DNA of 64,000 bases from an uncultured Eggerthella sp. (GTDB taxonomy: Bacteria; Actinomycetota; Coriobacteriia; Coriobacteriales; Eggerthellaceae), in contig URBX01000003.1 of assembly GCA_900546175.1 (NCBI GenBank), forward strand, positions 176,125-240,124, given 5' to 3'. A program made the translations under genes and the position numbers. The number at the start of each line of letters is the position of its first letter. Positions within the stretch are counted from its first letter, which is position 1. This document shows, piece by piece, positions 51,108 through 60,479 of the stretch. The notes beneath the pieces are model-generated. The model had not been told where the DNA came from. It saw only the letters and a program-made list of their open reading frames with translations, and ran no database searches.

Positions 51108-51902
51108 TTATTCACCATTACTTTTCTGGCTCTTTTTATATTGGCAATTAATTGCTTTCGCTATAGGACTTGGCCAAAACTTCTTAAGCATTTGATAGTC
51201 TTCTTCGGTACGTACATTATCCACAATACATGCCGATGTTTCAGAATCTTCATGCACGCGGTGATACATGCTTAAATTCGGAATATAAACAAAGGAGCCT
51301 TCTAAATTTGAGTATTTTTCCCATGCTTCCCAGTCTAGATTGCTTCTGAACCCACTTTCAAAAAGAGGAAGTGGAAGCCTCTGAAGATTATATGTCACTG
51401 AAGGACAGCAGATTGGATTTCCGAACGATAGAATTAGCCTTTTCATGGCTTTTTTTGAAGCGAGTTTTTTACTCTTCAATGGTTTGAGCAAAAAACGCTT
51501 CACTTTTAACATATGGTTGTTGGAAAAATAGATTCCATTTTTCTGCTCCCCATAATCAGTAAATGCAATCAAAGGATTTTTAGCTTTATTTATGCCTTCA
51601 ATGATATTCTCTACGTATTCTGGTTCATAAATATCATCCTGATGAGCAATGGTTACTAACGGAGTATCAACACAAGAAACCGCAAAATTCCAGTCACTTG
51701 CAATACCCGATTTGTCAGTATTTATTATGAGTGGTAGGTTATATTTTTTTGAAAGATTATTAATTAAGTAATTTGGGGTAGATGTAGCAATTAGAATGTT
51801 ACTTTTTATTCTCTGGCTAATCAACGATTGAATGCACTCCTCGAGATATTTACTCTCGCCGTATGCGCAGATAACAAAAGAATGGTCTTGAGCTGAAAAC
51901 AT
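51108..51902 (-). CDS. Glycosyltransferase family 2
   Basis: A 264-residue GT2. SFVICAYGESKYLEECIQSL is the first strand and loop, and a shortened acidic motif appears in TIAHQDDIYEPEY near residue 90 instead of a classical DxD. Acceptor-side residues include NPICCPSVTYNL and LDWEAWEKYS. It lies 57 bases from a divergent GT2, and its downstream neighbour on the same strand begins after a 113-base gap. Confidence 0.83.
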   Translation of the reverse strand: MFSAQDHSFVICAYGESKYLEECIQSLISQRIKSNILIATSTPNYLINNLSKKYNLPLIINTDKSGIASDWNFAVSCVDTPLVTIAHQDDIYEPEYVENIIEGINKAKNPLIAFTDYGEQKNGIYFSNNHMLKVKRFLLKPLKSKKLASKKAMKRLILSFGNPICCPSVTYNLQRLPLPLFESGFRSNLDWEAWEKYSNLEGSFVYIPNLSMYHRVHEDSETSACIVDNVRTEEDYQMLKKFWPSPIAKAINCQYKKSQKSNGE

Positions 51903-51958
51903 TCGGATAAACCGCCTTATAATTACGTTACAGACAAAACAACTGGAAGGTTTTTTAT

Positions 51959-52936
51959 ATGCAAAACGAGCCTTTAGTTTCTATCATTATACCTATTTAT
52001 AATGTCGAACCATTTATTGAAAGATGCCTCATATCAACCATTTCTCAATCTTATTCAAATATTGAAATTTTATGCATTGATGATTGCTCTCCTGATAACT
52101 CTATTAGAATCGCGGAAAAACTAGCTGAAAAAGATTCACGTATTAAGTGTTTTAACTATCAAGAAAATCGAGGGCTGGGTGGAGCACGCGATTATGGTAT
52201 CTCTGTAGCTAATGGTGAATTTGTCTTCTTTTTAGATAGCGATGACTATCTCGACAGTGATTATGTAGAAACATATGTCAATGCTGTTACTGATGACATA
52301 GACATCATAATCGGAGGCTATGTTCGCAACGAACCCAACGTGGAAAAAAGAAATCAGCCTTCAAATACCCCTGAAGGACCATGGCTTTTCCCTTCCGCAT
52401 GCACAAAAGCCTTCCGATTAAAATTTCTAAAAGAAAACAATCTTTCTTTTCACGGAATTCGATACTACGAAGATGTCATCTTTAATTATCGCTGTCTTAC
52501 GGCCGGTGCCTCTCTAAAAACGATAGATTACTGTGGATATCATTATGTACTTAATGAGAATTCAATCACTAGAGCAAATAACCAGGTAAAAAAGTTCGAA
52601 ACGTATATTGAAAGCCATTACGCTTTTTATAAAGAAGGGAAATGGAAAAGCCTAGACAGCAATCAGCTTGATTGCCTTGTTTATACTTTCTATCAATCCT
52701 TGACAATCGGATTGCTTGTAAACATTAGGCATACAAAACCAAAAAACGCACGAGCCCTGTTAGACGCTAGAAACAAATGTCTAAAAGAAACATTCGTAAA
52801 CTATCTTAACAACCCTTTTGTGAAAGCAGGCGGTCCATCCTGCGAGCAAAACCACATCCGAAATACTTTGAAACTTTATCACTTTGCTGAAAAATATCAT
52901 TTAGTATGGCCAGTAATTTGGCTTCTTTCAATCTAG
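51959..52936 (+). CDS. Glycosyltransferase family 2
   Basis: A 325-residue GT2, with VSIIIPIYNVEPFIERCLIS, ILCIDDCSPDNSIRI, LGGARDYGIS and FFLDSDDYLDSDY as GT-A motifs. It is the only plus-strand gene in the last 17 kb. GGAAGG eight bases upstream supports the ATG. It faces the next minus-strand gene with just 20 bases between stop codons; a weak hairpin 52951-52956 with 52965-52970 overlaps the join. Confidence 0.87.
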   Translation: MQNEPLVSIIIPIYNVEPFIERCLISTISQSYSNIEILCIDDCSPDNSIRIAEKLAEKDSRIKCFNYQENRGLGGARDYGISVANGEFVFFLDSDDYLDSDYVETYVNAVTDDIDIIIGGYVRNEPNVEKRNQPSNTPEGPWLFPSACTKAFRLKFLKENNLSFHGIRYYEDVIFNYRCLTAGASLKTIDYCGYHYVLNENSITRANNQVKKFETYIESHYAFYKEGKWKSLDSNQLDCLVYTFYQSLTIGLLVNIRHTKPKNARALLDARNKCLKETFVNYLNNPFVKAGGPSCEQNHIRNTLKLYHFAEKYHLVWPVIWLLSI

Positions 52937-52956
52937 AGTAGCAAAAGAGATTGGAA

Positions 52957-53925
52957 CTAAAGTTTTCCAAACAAAACTTTGAGATAGATTTCGAACAACA
53001 GTACAACTCTATGAATACGACCGAGAATTGAGTCTTTTAAATACTTCTTTTCAAACACTCTAAATTGAGAGTAAGTAAGAAGCTTTTTGTAGGCTATATG
53101 ACTCTTCAGCTTCAAATAACCACCCCTCAAAAGCCAAATCAATTCGGAAGAATGGCGATACGTACTTACCTGCTCAAAAGAAGAGTCAACTTCCAGTTCT
53201 AAAAAATAGTCAACTAGACTAATAATGTTCCTGTCATCAACAGGCCTCCCTAACCAAGATCCTGTCTCCTCTTGAACATAATTAACCATGCTTCTATTTA
53301 GATAAATAATTGGATTCTCTCGTGCCAAAAAATAAACAATATTGCAGTCATCGAAATTCTTCCATTTTTTTATGTTTAAAAAAGCTTCCGATGAAGGAGT
53401 TCTAAACATGAAGCACTCCGCATGAATATACTCATTGCGCCAGTAGTCATGAAATTGAACGATGCCATCCCGTAGAGAACAATTGGATATTACAGTATTC
53501 GAATCAGCTATGTCTACATAGGAAAAATTATGGCAACAAGACCCACATTCCGGATTATTCTGGAGAGCATTGTACTGTAGCTGAAGCTTTGAATTGTCCG
53601 TAAAATAATCATCCCCATCAAGGAAAACAACATACTTTCCTTTTGCCTCGGCAAGCAATCCTAAACGATTATTTGATGCTCTAAGAACCGCTTCGTATTT
53701 TATTTTTTGGTTTCTGGGCCAGCTAAAACATTTTATTATTGAAGGGTACTTTTCTACCCATCCATCAATGCGTGCTCTTGTGTTATCGGAAGAACCGTCA
53801 TCTCCAACCAATACCTCATAATCAAACGTCACAACTTGATTCATGATACTCTGTAGAGCAACATCAACGCATTTCTCCTGGTTATAGAATGTAACCAGGA
53901 CACTTACTTCCACATCAGATTTCAT
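52957..53925 (-). CDS. Glycosyltransferase family 2
   Basis: A 322-residue GT2 with VSVLVTFYNQEKCVDVAL, VLVGDDGSSDNTR, and FLDGDDYFTDNS. NPECGSCCHNFSY and a DDCNIVYFL segment belong to the acceptor side. I start at the ATG at 53925, which overlaps the upstream LicD gene by 11 bases and has GGAA upstream, rather than 53949. It is the last gene of the long minus-strand operon that begins near 62305. Confidence 0.85.
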   Translation of the reverse strand: MKSDVEVSVLVTFYNQEKCVDVALQSIMNQVVTFDYEVLVGDDGSSDNTRARIDGWVEKYPSIIKCFSWPRNQKIKYEAVLRASNNRLGLLAEAKGKYVVFLDGDDYFTDNSKLQLQYNALQNNPECGSCCHNFSYVDIADSNTVISNCSLRDGIVQFHDYWRNEYIHAECFMFRTPSSEAFLNIKKWKNFDDCNIVYFLARENPIIYLNRSMVNYVQEETGSWLGRPVDDRNIISLVDYFLELEVDSSFEQVSTYRHSSELIWLLRGGYLKLKSHIAYKKLLTYSQFRVFEKKYLKDSILGRIHRVVLLFEIYLKVLFGKL

Positions 53926-54703
53926 AAGCTTTTCCGTGACCTTCAGCATCGTCTACATGCGGAGTCATATAGTCACCAAAACAATAAGTCAAAAAACCAT
54001 CCCAGTCACTAGGAGCGTCTAGTTTCCGACTTTCAAAATCAAGTTTAACGCTAGAAGCAAACCACTCAGCTTTATAAAACTTATCCACCCAAGAGTCATA
54101 CAAAACAGATGTAACCTTTTGCTTTCGCATCAAACGTGAAATTTCTTCAAGATAGTCAGAACAAGACCGTACGCCTTTGATTTTTTCATAATAGAAGCGG
54201 ATGATTTTATATAAAAAAGGATCCCCATTTTTATTCAATGAAACATACTTCTCATAGCAAAGCTCTTTAAGGATATTCTTCCTTACTGAGAGGATTTTTC
54301 TAAAAAAGATGTTTTCAGGAGCGTAGTCCAATGGAAAAATGTCAATATTTACACCCAGTTTCTCCATCTTTTTCATATTAAAACGTTCCACGTTTTCAAT
54401 AAAGAGTGTTTTTTTATCTTCAACTTTTCCAAAAGGATAATAGTAAAGAGCATCGGTCTGGTGTGTTTTTAAATTATATGGAGCATCAGCTGGAAAACAC
54501 TTTAGAAATTTTTCATATTGATCTCTTTTCATGAATAAATCAATATCATCATCCCAGGGAATAAAACCCTTATGGCGCACAGCGCCAATTAAAGTGCCTC
54601 CAATAATGTAGTACTGAATATCATTCGCCTCACAAACAGATACAACATAATCTAAAATTGCTAATTGCTTCTGCTGAATCTCAACCAATTTAAGCTGTTT
54701 CAT
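53915..54703 (-). CDS. LicD-family phosphotransferase
   Basis: A 262-residue LicD enzyme. The family signature YYIIGGTLIGAVRHKGFIPWDDDIDLFMKRDQYEKF lies at about 32-66, with the DDDID catalytic cluster. GVNIDIFPLDYAPEN is also typical. It would transfer a phospho-alcohol (phosphocholine, or ribitol phosphate given tarI and tarJ nearby) from its CDP-activated form to a glycan. It is between the flippase gene (five-base gap) and the last GT2. Confidence 0.9.
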   Translation of the reverse strand: MKQLKLVEIQQKQLAILDYVVSVCEANDIQYYIIGGTLIGAVRHKGFIPWDDDIDLFMKRDQYEKFLKCFPADAPYNLKTHQTDALYYYPFGKVEDKKTLFIENVERFNMKKMEKLGVNIDIFPLDYAPENIFFRKILSVRKNILKELCYEKYVSLNKNGDPFLYKIIRFYYEKIKGVRSCSDYLEEISRLMRKQKVTSVLYDSWVDKFYKAEWFASSVKLDFESRKLDAPSDWDGFLTYCFGDYMTPHVDDAEGHGKAYEI

Positions 54704-54708
54704 TGTTT

Positions 54709-56163
54709 CTACTTTTCTTTTTTAGGTATATAGCCTCGTATAATATCAGAAATATAGTTAAGACTCTCAATCTTTGCAATTCGAGCCAAGACTACATAAA
54801 CAACAATACCAACAATAATCTGAATAAACAATTGAGGCAGTATCGGAATTCCTAATAAAGATATCGACCAGACAACGACACCCATTAAGACAGCAATTAC
54901 TAAAGAAGGAATAATGTCTTTAATCTGATGAAAGAAACCATAACCGAACATTTTTTTGCAAGGGAGAGCATTTACAATTGTAGAGAACACCGATCCAATA
55001 ACAGCTGCTAAAGCAATTGCATACACTCCAAACGGTATTGCAATGATTAAAAGAACAATATCAAATACACGTTTCACAATGTCTTGAATTAAAGTAATAT
55101 CGCTTTTTCCTACTGCTCTGATAGCTTGTAGATTTGCAGATTGAAGAGTCTGCATCGAATACGCAATGCAGAAAAACCAAACAAATGGAACCGCAGGAAG
55201 CCATTTATCTGTTAACAAAACAGAGATTAACGGTTCCGCCACCGCAGCAAGACCAGCCATTAAAGGAAAAACAACGAAGCACCCTACAGTGACACTCTTC
55301 TTCAGAACGTCTCGCAATTTATCAACATCATCCTGCAGCTGCGACATTGCAGGAAATAGAGCTGTTTGAAGAGACGTATCCATGTTCACCGAAATAAGGG
55401 AAGGGAAAACTTCACCACGATTATAGTAAGCAAGATCTTCAGCTGAGTATGCTTTTCCTATAACAAGAGACCTCAACTGACGAAAAAACTCATATACTAA
55501 ATTACTTACTAGCACTTTCCATCCAAAAGAATATAGTTCTTTTGTTCTCCCTATAGAAAAAAGAAGCTTTGGTCTCCATTCAACCGTAATAAGCAAAATC
55601 ACTAAATCAAAAACAACAGTTGAAATCGATTGCACAACAAGCGCCCAAACTCCCCATCCTGAAAAAGCGGCAATAATCCCCAAAATACCTGCAGCAGTGT
55701 TTCCGATTAATGTTGAAACAAAAAATCTTCGAAAAAGCATCTTTCGAGAAACATAAGATTTTTGAACAGAAACAATCGCCGAAAATGGAATACTAATACC
55801 TAATACTCTTAGCACATCAGTTATTAGAGGATTGCCATAAAAATCTCCGATTTGAGGAGCCGTAAAGTACACAATCGCAAAAAGAACTAAACCAAAAACT
55901 AAATTCAGATAGAACGCAGAAGAAAAATCCAAATCATCAGCATCTTTTTTCTGAATCAAAGACATACTTAAGCCACTTGTTGCAATCACGTTCGACAGCG
56001 AAATAAAAACCAAAGCAATCGCAATAACACCGTATTCTTCTGGCATAAGAATACGAGCAAGAACAATCTGGATTACTAGAGCAATAAGTTGAGCAAAAAC
56101 TCGCTCACCCATAGACCACAGTACGCCCGAAAAAACCTTTTCTTTTAATGATTTCTTAGACAT
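54709..56163 (-). CDS. Wzx/TuaB-type lipid-linked oligosaccharide flippase (MOP superfamily)
   Basis: A 484-residue membrane protein with about 14 hydrophobic helices. The N-terminus SGVLWSMGERVFAQLIALV and ARILMPEEYGVIAIALVFI, then SMSLIQKKDADDLDFSSAF and FFVSTLIGNTAAGILGI, are characteristic of WzxC/TuaB-like exporters. It should flip undecaprenyl-linked repeat units. This second export route coexists with the ABC exporter at 38710-41336. I saw no clear Wzy polymerase in the window. Confidence 0.9.
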   Translation of the reverse strand: MSKKSLKEKVFSGVLWSMGERVFAQLIALVIQIVLARILMPEEYGVIAIALVFISLSNVIATSGLSMSLIQKKDADDLDFSSAFYLNLVFGLVLFAIVYFTAPQIGDFYGNPLITDVLRVLGISIPFSAIVSVQKSYVSRKMLFRRFFVSTLIGNTAAGILGIIAAFSGWGVWALVVQSISTVVFDLVILLITVEWRPKLLFSIGRTKELYSFGWKVLVSNLVYEFFRQLRSLVIGKAYSAEDLAYYNRGEVFPSLISVNMDTSLQTALFPAMSQLQDDVDKLRDVLKKSVTVGCFVVFPLMAGLAAVAEPLISVLLTDKWLPAVPFVWFFCIAYSMQTLQSANLQAIRAVGKSDITLIQDIVKRVFDIVLLIIAIPFGVYAIALAAVIGSVFSTIVNALPCKKMFGYGFFHQIKDIIPSLVIAVLMGVVVWSISLLGIPILPQLFIQIIVGIVVYVVLARIAKIESLNYISDIIRGYIPKKEK

Positions 56164-56172
56164 ATCGATTAA

Positions 56173-57162
56173 TTAGAAATTGATGCTATATCTTCTATGA
56201 ACGTCAAATAAACTACCAAATGACTCTTTACTTTCAGTTAAGCCAAGATTTAAGACCTTGCCTCGTTCTTCGGTTGATATCCCCCAGGAAAGATACCTAA
56301 TGTCTCGCTCGCGACAATATTCAATAGCTGAGTAGTAAAGAAATGTCATCGGGCTTAACTTGCCGTAATCAGGATTTGCGGCTAAATATTGAGTATGAAC
56401 TGCCTTCTGGCTATCGAATAAAAACAGCCATCCTGCGGCAACTAACTCTTCTCCGTTATACACGCCTAATAGTTCTGTTTTTCCTACTAATTTCTCTGAA
56501 TATAAATTCCAAAGTTCTTCAAATGTGTGAACAGGCTTCGCATCGTGCTTTTTTAGCGTTTCGCACAAAAGAACATAAAATTCCTGCGCTTGTTCTTTTG
56601 AAGAAAGCACCTCTGATTTAAGCCCCTGCTTTATTCCGTTGTTAATATTAGTTCTTTTTCCTTGAGAAAAATTACTAACTGTCTTTTCCTTGTAAAACGA
56701 AAAATCTATATATGTTGTTAGTTCGATTTCTTCCTTAAATTTTTTATATGAAAACAAATATTCGAATAAGGAAGCGCTTTCGTAATTCCATAAAAAATTT
56801 GGAGGCAACTTAAATTCAGCCTTGGAATAACCCTCATTTTTTAAATACTCGATAAGCTCATCTAACAACTCTTGAGCTCTCTTTATGCCACATGTCTTTT
56901 TATCAATAACTGGACCGCCATAGGTACTTCCGGGATGAGAAACAAACTCCATCATTCCAGAACCTTCGATAATCTTTGCAGCAGGAATAACGGCCCTAAG
57001 ATTCCCCTTTGCATCAAAGTACATTAAGGAGGCATCTAAAAATCGATCATCCGGATGATAACTAAGGAACTGCCTGCTCTGCAAAAAGTTACCATTTACT
57101 GACTTTTCAAAAACAAACTCATCCCATTGTTCGCTAAACGCTTCGTTATACTCTTTAATCAT
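56173..57162 (-). CDS. GNAT/FemAB-like acyl- or aminoacyltransferase
   Basis: A 329-residue protein built of two acyltransferase-like halves as in the FemAB group: an N-terminal portion with QWDEFVFEKSVNGNFLQSRQ and a C-terminal GNAT-like portion with GVYNGEELVAAGWLFLFDSQ, YLAANPDYGKLSPMTFLYYS and YLSWGISTEE. FemAB proteins add amino acids from aminoacyl-tRNA to wall peptides, while other GNAT folds acylate amino sugars. Its place directly after the FdtB-like gene favours acylation of the 3-amino sugar, but the sequence alone cannot decide. Confidence 0.72.
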   Translation of the reverse strand: MIKEYNEAFSEQWDEFVFEKSVNGNFLQSRQFLSYHPDDRFLDASLMYFDAKGNLRAVIPAAKIIEGSGMMEFVSHPGSTYGGPVIDKKTCGIKRAQELLDELIEYLKNEGYSKAEFKLPPNFLWNYESASLFEYLFSYKKFKEEIELTTYIDFSFYKEKTVSNFSQGKRTNINNGIKQGLKSEVLSSKEQAQEFYVLLCETLKKHDAKPVHTFEELWNLYSEKLVGKTELLGVYNGEELVAAGWLFLFDSQKAVHTQYLAANPDYGKLSPMTFLYYSAIEYCRERDIRYLSWGISTEERGKVLNLGLTESKESFGSLFDVHRRYSINF

Positions 57163-57173
57163 TTAAGAAAACC

Positions 57174-58268
57174 TTAAAACTCATTAATTGCGGAAATAAC
57201 GTAAGAAACCTGCTCATCGGATAATCCATAGAACATAGGAAGGCTCAACTCTGTCTTGCTAATTTCTTCCGCAATAGGGAAATCCCCTTCATTAAAGCCA
57301 AGGCTCTTGTACGCCTCCTGAAGATGAATTGGAGTTGGATAATGTTTTCCTGTCTGAATTCCTTTTTTTTCAAGATGAGACTCTAATTCATCTCGCAACT
57401 TGCAACGAATAGCAAAAATGTGCCATACCGGAACCACTTCATCTATCACTTTCGGAAGTATTACCTTTGGATTATTAATTTCGGTTAAATATCTATTGGC
57501 AATTCTTCTACGTTCTTCATTCATTCTTTCAAGATGATCAAGCTTAGCACTCAAAAAAGCAGCTTGAATTTCGTCTAAACGACTATTGTTACCTTGATAA
57601 ATATGATGATATTTATAGTCTGATCCGTAGTTTCCTAAAGCTCTTACTTTTTCAGCAAGGTTTTTATCATTAGATACTATTGCTCCAGCATCTCCGAGAG
57701 CGCCCAGGTTCTTTCCTGGATAGAAACTGAAACCAGCAGCAATTCCAAAAGAACCAACAGCTTTATCCTTGTACTTTGCACCATGAGCCTGAGCTGCATC
57801 TTCAACAACGTATAAGTTATGTTTGTTAGCTATCTCAATAATAGGATCTATATCAACAGGCTGCCCATATAAATGAACCGGCATTATAGCCTTGGTGTTA
57901 GCCGTAATGGCAGATTCTATTCTGTCACAATCAATATTAAAGGTTTCAATTTTTGGTTCAACAAAAACTGGAGTTGCACCTGCATAAGAAACGGCTAAAG
58001 CTGTTGCGATAAAGGTATTTGAAGGCACAATTACTTCATCCCCTTCGCCAATGCCAAGAGCTTTAAGAGAAAGAAGAAGCGCATCTAAGCCATTACCGCA
58101 TCCAATGCAGTACCTAGACTGACAATAGTCAGCAAATTTTCTTTCAAAATCAATATCTTCTTTTCCAGAAATATACCAACTATTTTCATAAACACGCTCA
58201 AATGCAGAACGCAAATCGCTATCTAATTCTTCTTCGATTTTTTTAAAACTTACAAAAGGAACATGCAT
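57174..58268 (-). CDS. fdtB: FdtB/QdtB-like dTDP-3-amino-3,6-dideoxyhexose transaminase
   Basis: A 364-residue DegT/DnrJ/EryC1/StrS family PLP enzyme. VPFVSFKKIEEELDSDLRSA, EVIVPSNTFIATALAVSYAG, PVHLYGQPVDIDPI, VEDAAQAHGAKYKDK and FYPGKNLGALGDAGAI with the Schiff-base lysine are typical of the C3-aminating FdtB/QdtB group. It overlaps the ketoisomerase gene by one base, and the pair converts dTDP-4-keto-6-deoxyglucose to dTDP-Fuc3N or dTDP-Qui3N. Which epimer cannot be decided from the sequence. Confidence 0.85.
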   Translation of the reverse strand: MHVPFVSFKKIEEELDSDLRSAFERVYENSWYISGKEDIDFERKFADYCQSRYCIGCGNGLDALLLSLKALGIGEGDEVIVPSNTFIATALAVSYAGATPVFVEPKIETFNIDCDRIESAITANTKAIMPVHLYGQPVDIDPIIEIANKHNLYVVEDAAQAHGAKYKDKAVGSFGIAAGFSFYPGKNLGALGDAGAIVSNDKNLAEKVRALGNYGSDYKYHHIYQGNNSRLDEIQAAFLSAKLDHLERMNEERRRIANRYLTEINNPKVILPKVIDEVVPVWHIFAIRCKLRDELESHLEKKGIQTGKHYPTPIHLQEAYKSLGFNEGDFPIAEEISKTELSLPMFYGLSDEQVSYVISAINEF

Positions 58269-58678
58269 TAGAATTCCTTATCCTTAGCCACAAAAGACAA
58301 AAACTCATCATAATCACGGATATAATCAGCTTCATCGTATAACTCAGAAGCAAGCACCAATAAAACAGCGTCAGAAGAAAAATCGAACATTTCACGCCAC
58401 ATATTGTTGGCTACATATAGACCTTCATATGGTCGTTCTAAAGGAACAATCTTCTTCTCTTGACCATTATCCAAAAGAATTTTGCAAGAACCATGGATGC
58501 AAATAAGAATCTGCTCTAAGTTCTTATGAGCATGAAAACCGCGTCTTACTCCTTTTCCAGTGTCATACATGTAGTAAACGCGTTTAATTTCAAAAGGAAT
58601 ATCTTTGTATTCTTCAAGAGCAACAAGCTGCCCCCTGTCATCACCATGCGGCTGAAACATATACTTAATAACTTGCAT
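58268..58678 (-). CDS. fdtA: dTDP-4-oxo-6-deoxyglucose 3,4-ketoisomerase (FdtA/QdtA-like)
   Basis: A 136-residue cupin (WxcM-like). FEIKRVYYMYDTGKGVRRGFHAHKNL contains the catalytic HxH, followed by QILICIHGSCKILLDNG and PYEGLYVANNMWREMFDFS. It moves the keto group from C4 to C3 so that the neighbouring transaminase can place the amino group at C3. The substrate is the RmlB product encoded at 47046-48065. A 41-base gap separates it from tarJ. Confidence 0.88.
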   Translation of the reverse strand: MQVIKYMFQPHGDDRGQLVALEEYKDIPFEIKRVYYMYDTGKGVRRGFHAHKNLEQILICIHGSCKILLDNGQEKKIVPLERPYEGLYVANNMWREMFDFSSDAVLLVLASELYDEADYIRDYDEFLSFVAKDKEF

Positions 58679-58719
58679 ATCAACTCAATCGGTTTTCTCA
58701 ATAATCAACAAAAAATATT

Positions 58720-59742
58720 CTACATTCTCCACTGCATAATTGTTTTCCCTGACGATTTTTCCATATCAAACTCAAAAGCTTTTGCAATGTCAGCGATTGT
58801 CTTAACAGGAACAACTCTTCCTACAAGAGATTCTAAATATCCCGAGATTTCAGGATATTTAGAGAACAATTCTATCGTTCTCTGGAAATCAGCAAGGCCA
58901 CTTCTGCTACTTCCAAATATGCGGAGTCCCTTTTCCAAAACCATACGAGTATTAATTGGAGCTTCATTCTCTGTTACCCCAAGTATACTTAAAGTTCCTT
59001 CTGGTTTTATTACGTCAATAATCTGTCTTATTGCAGCAATGCTTCCTTCTCCACCGCAGCATTCAAAAGCATGATCAATGGGGCAAACGCCCGTTAAATC
59101 GTTTACGTTGTTTTGTTCGGAGCAAAATGTGAAATCAGCCATTTTGTAATCATTGCGACCAAAAATAATAATCTCTGACTCAGGGTACAGACGAGTCAAT
59201 AATAGAGCAATAATATAGCCTAAATTTCCATCCCCCCATACGCCAATCCTGTCACGCCGAGGGTGAGAAATATTTTCAAACCGAGTTATTGCGTGAACAG
59301 CTACGCTCACTAGTTCTGTAAAAGCAGCAACTTCGTCAATAATCCCTTCAGGAATGGGTAAAACCCTAGAACTTGGTAAAGCCACTATCTCCTGCATAAA
59401 ACCATCATAACCACTTCCACAGAACTGGCTTGAGGTTAAGTAATTCTCGGCAATGAAATCATCATCCTCTACAGGATTATTTGGGAGCATTACAACTCTC
59501 TGCCCTTTTTCAAAAAGTCCAGACCTATCAGAAACAACAACTCCAATTCCCTCGTGGATTAATGCCATTGGAAGCTTTTTCTCCATTGCTTCTTTGCCTC
59601 GCGTACCCTGATAATACCTTTGATCCGCATTGCAAATCGAAAGAAACGTAGGGCGGACAATTACCTTGCCTTCAGCTTCAATTTCAATAAAAGTTGGAAC
59701 AATAGTGCGAGGCTCTTCCAATCTGTAAACGCAATTAAGCAT
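58720..59742 (-). CDS. tarJ: TarJ-like ribulose-5-phosphate reductase (ribitol-5-phosphate dehydrogenase)
   Basis: A 340-residue medium-chain zinc-type dehydrogenase. TFLSICNADQRYYQG places the zinc cysteine as in TarJ, followed by LIHEGIGVVV with the His-Glu pair, the NADP motif IGVWGDGNLGYIIALLL, and FGRNDYKMADF. TarJ reduces ribulose-5-P to ribitol-5-P for CDP-ribitol. GGTGGGG upstream of the ATG at 59742 decides the start over a TTG at 59757; the overlap with tarI is eight bases. Confidence 0.9.
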   Translation of the reverse strand: MLNCVYRLEEPRTIVPTFIEIEAEGKVIVRPTFLSICNADQRYYQGTRGKEAMEKKLPMALIHEGIGVVVSDRSGLFEKGQRVVMLPNNPVEDDDFIAENYLTSSQFCGSGYDGFMQEIVALPSSRVLPIPEGIIDEVAAFTELVSVAVHAITRFENISHPRRDRIGVWGDGNLGYIIALLLTRLYPESEIIIFGRNDYKMADFTFCSEQNNVNDLTGVCPIDHAFECCGGEGSIAAIRQIIDVIKPEGTLSILGVTENEAPINTRMVLEKGLRIFGSSRSGLADFQRTIELFSKYPEISGYLESLVGRVVPVKTIADIAKAFEFDMEKSSGKTIMQWRM

Positions 59743-60451
59743 TTTTTGCCCCACCAATTAAAGCTTCTGCAACTCGTAAATCATGAGGATAAGTAATCTT
59801 TATATTTGCTTCTTCTCCACGAACGAGAAATACTTTCTCTCCACGTAGTACAAAGATTTTGCATGCATCAGTCAGAATACTATTTTCTTCTTCGTTTAAG
59901 GAAATAGCTAAATTCTTGAGCTTATTCAAAAGAAATGACTGTGGTGTTTGACCTTGATATTGTTGGCTTCGAGAAGGAATTTCGTCGATATATTCCCCTT
60001 CCGAACTAACAACAATTGTGTCCGTAGCAGGAACAACAGTATCACAAGCACCATATTTTTTTGCAGCCTCAATGTTTTCTTTGATTATTCGATAACTAAC
60101 AAACGGCCTCACAGCATCATGAGTAACAAGAATAGTTTCATCTGTTACCTCGTAGTTCTCTTCAATATAACGAATCGCGTTCATTATTGTATCGTTTCGC
60201 GTTGCACCACCAGCAATGATTTCAACAACATCCCTATATTCAGGACAATAACGCTCAACCAAGTCGCACGTTTGACGAACCCACACTTTAGGAGTTAACA
60301 CAACAACCTTCGAAAAAAGATTGCTAGAACAAAACTTTTCTAATGTGTGGATAAGAATCGGTTTTTCTCCAAGCATGAAAAACTGCTTTGGTTTATCTGG
60401 ATTTCCCATTCTTACACCCGAACCACCCGCAAGAATAGCTGCATATGTCAT
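59735..60451 (-). CDS. tarI: TarI-like D-ribitol-5-phosphate cytidylyltransferase
   Basis: A 238-residue IspD-family nucleotidyltransferase. MTYAAILAGGSGVRMG carries the nucleotide loop, with KPKQFFMLGEKPILIHTLEKF, VTHDAVRPFVSYR and the C-terminal KITYPHDLRVAE. Pairing with TarJ, rather than with isoprenoid genes, identifies it as TarI rather than IspD. AAAGGA seven bases before the ATG at 60451 sets the start. Product: CDP-ribitol for ribitol-phosphate transfer, presumably by LicD enzymes in the same operon. Confidence 0.9.
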   Translation of the reverse strand: MTYAAILAGGSGVRMGNPDKPKQFFMLGEKPILIHTLEKFCSSNLFSKVVVLTPKVWVRQTCDLVERYCPEYRDVVEIIAGGATRNDTIMNAIRYIEENYEVTDETILVTHDAVRPFVSYRIIKENIEAAKKYGACDTVVPATDTIVVSSEGEYIDEIPSRSQQYQGQTPQSFLLNKLKNLAISLNEEENSILTDACKIFVLRGEKVFLVRGEEANIKITYPHDLRVAEALIGGAKNA

Positions 60452-60479
60452 ATCATTTCCTTTTTTCATATCCTCAATT

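Noticed and set aside
59735..60451. Calling this gene ispD (isoprenoid synthesis)
   Set aside because: The fold is shared, but the overlapping TarJ-type dehydrogenase and the glycan context favour ribitol-5-phosphate cytidylyltransferase.
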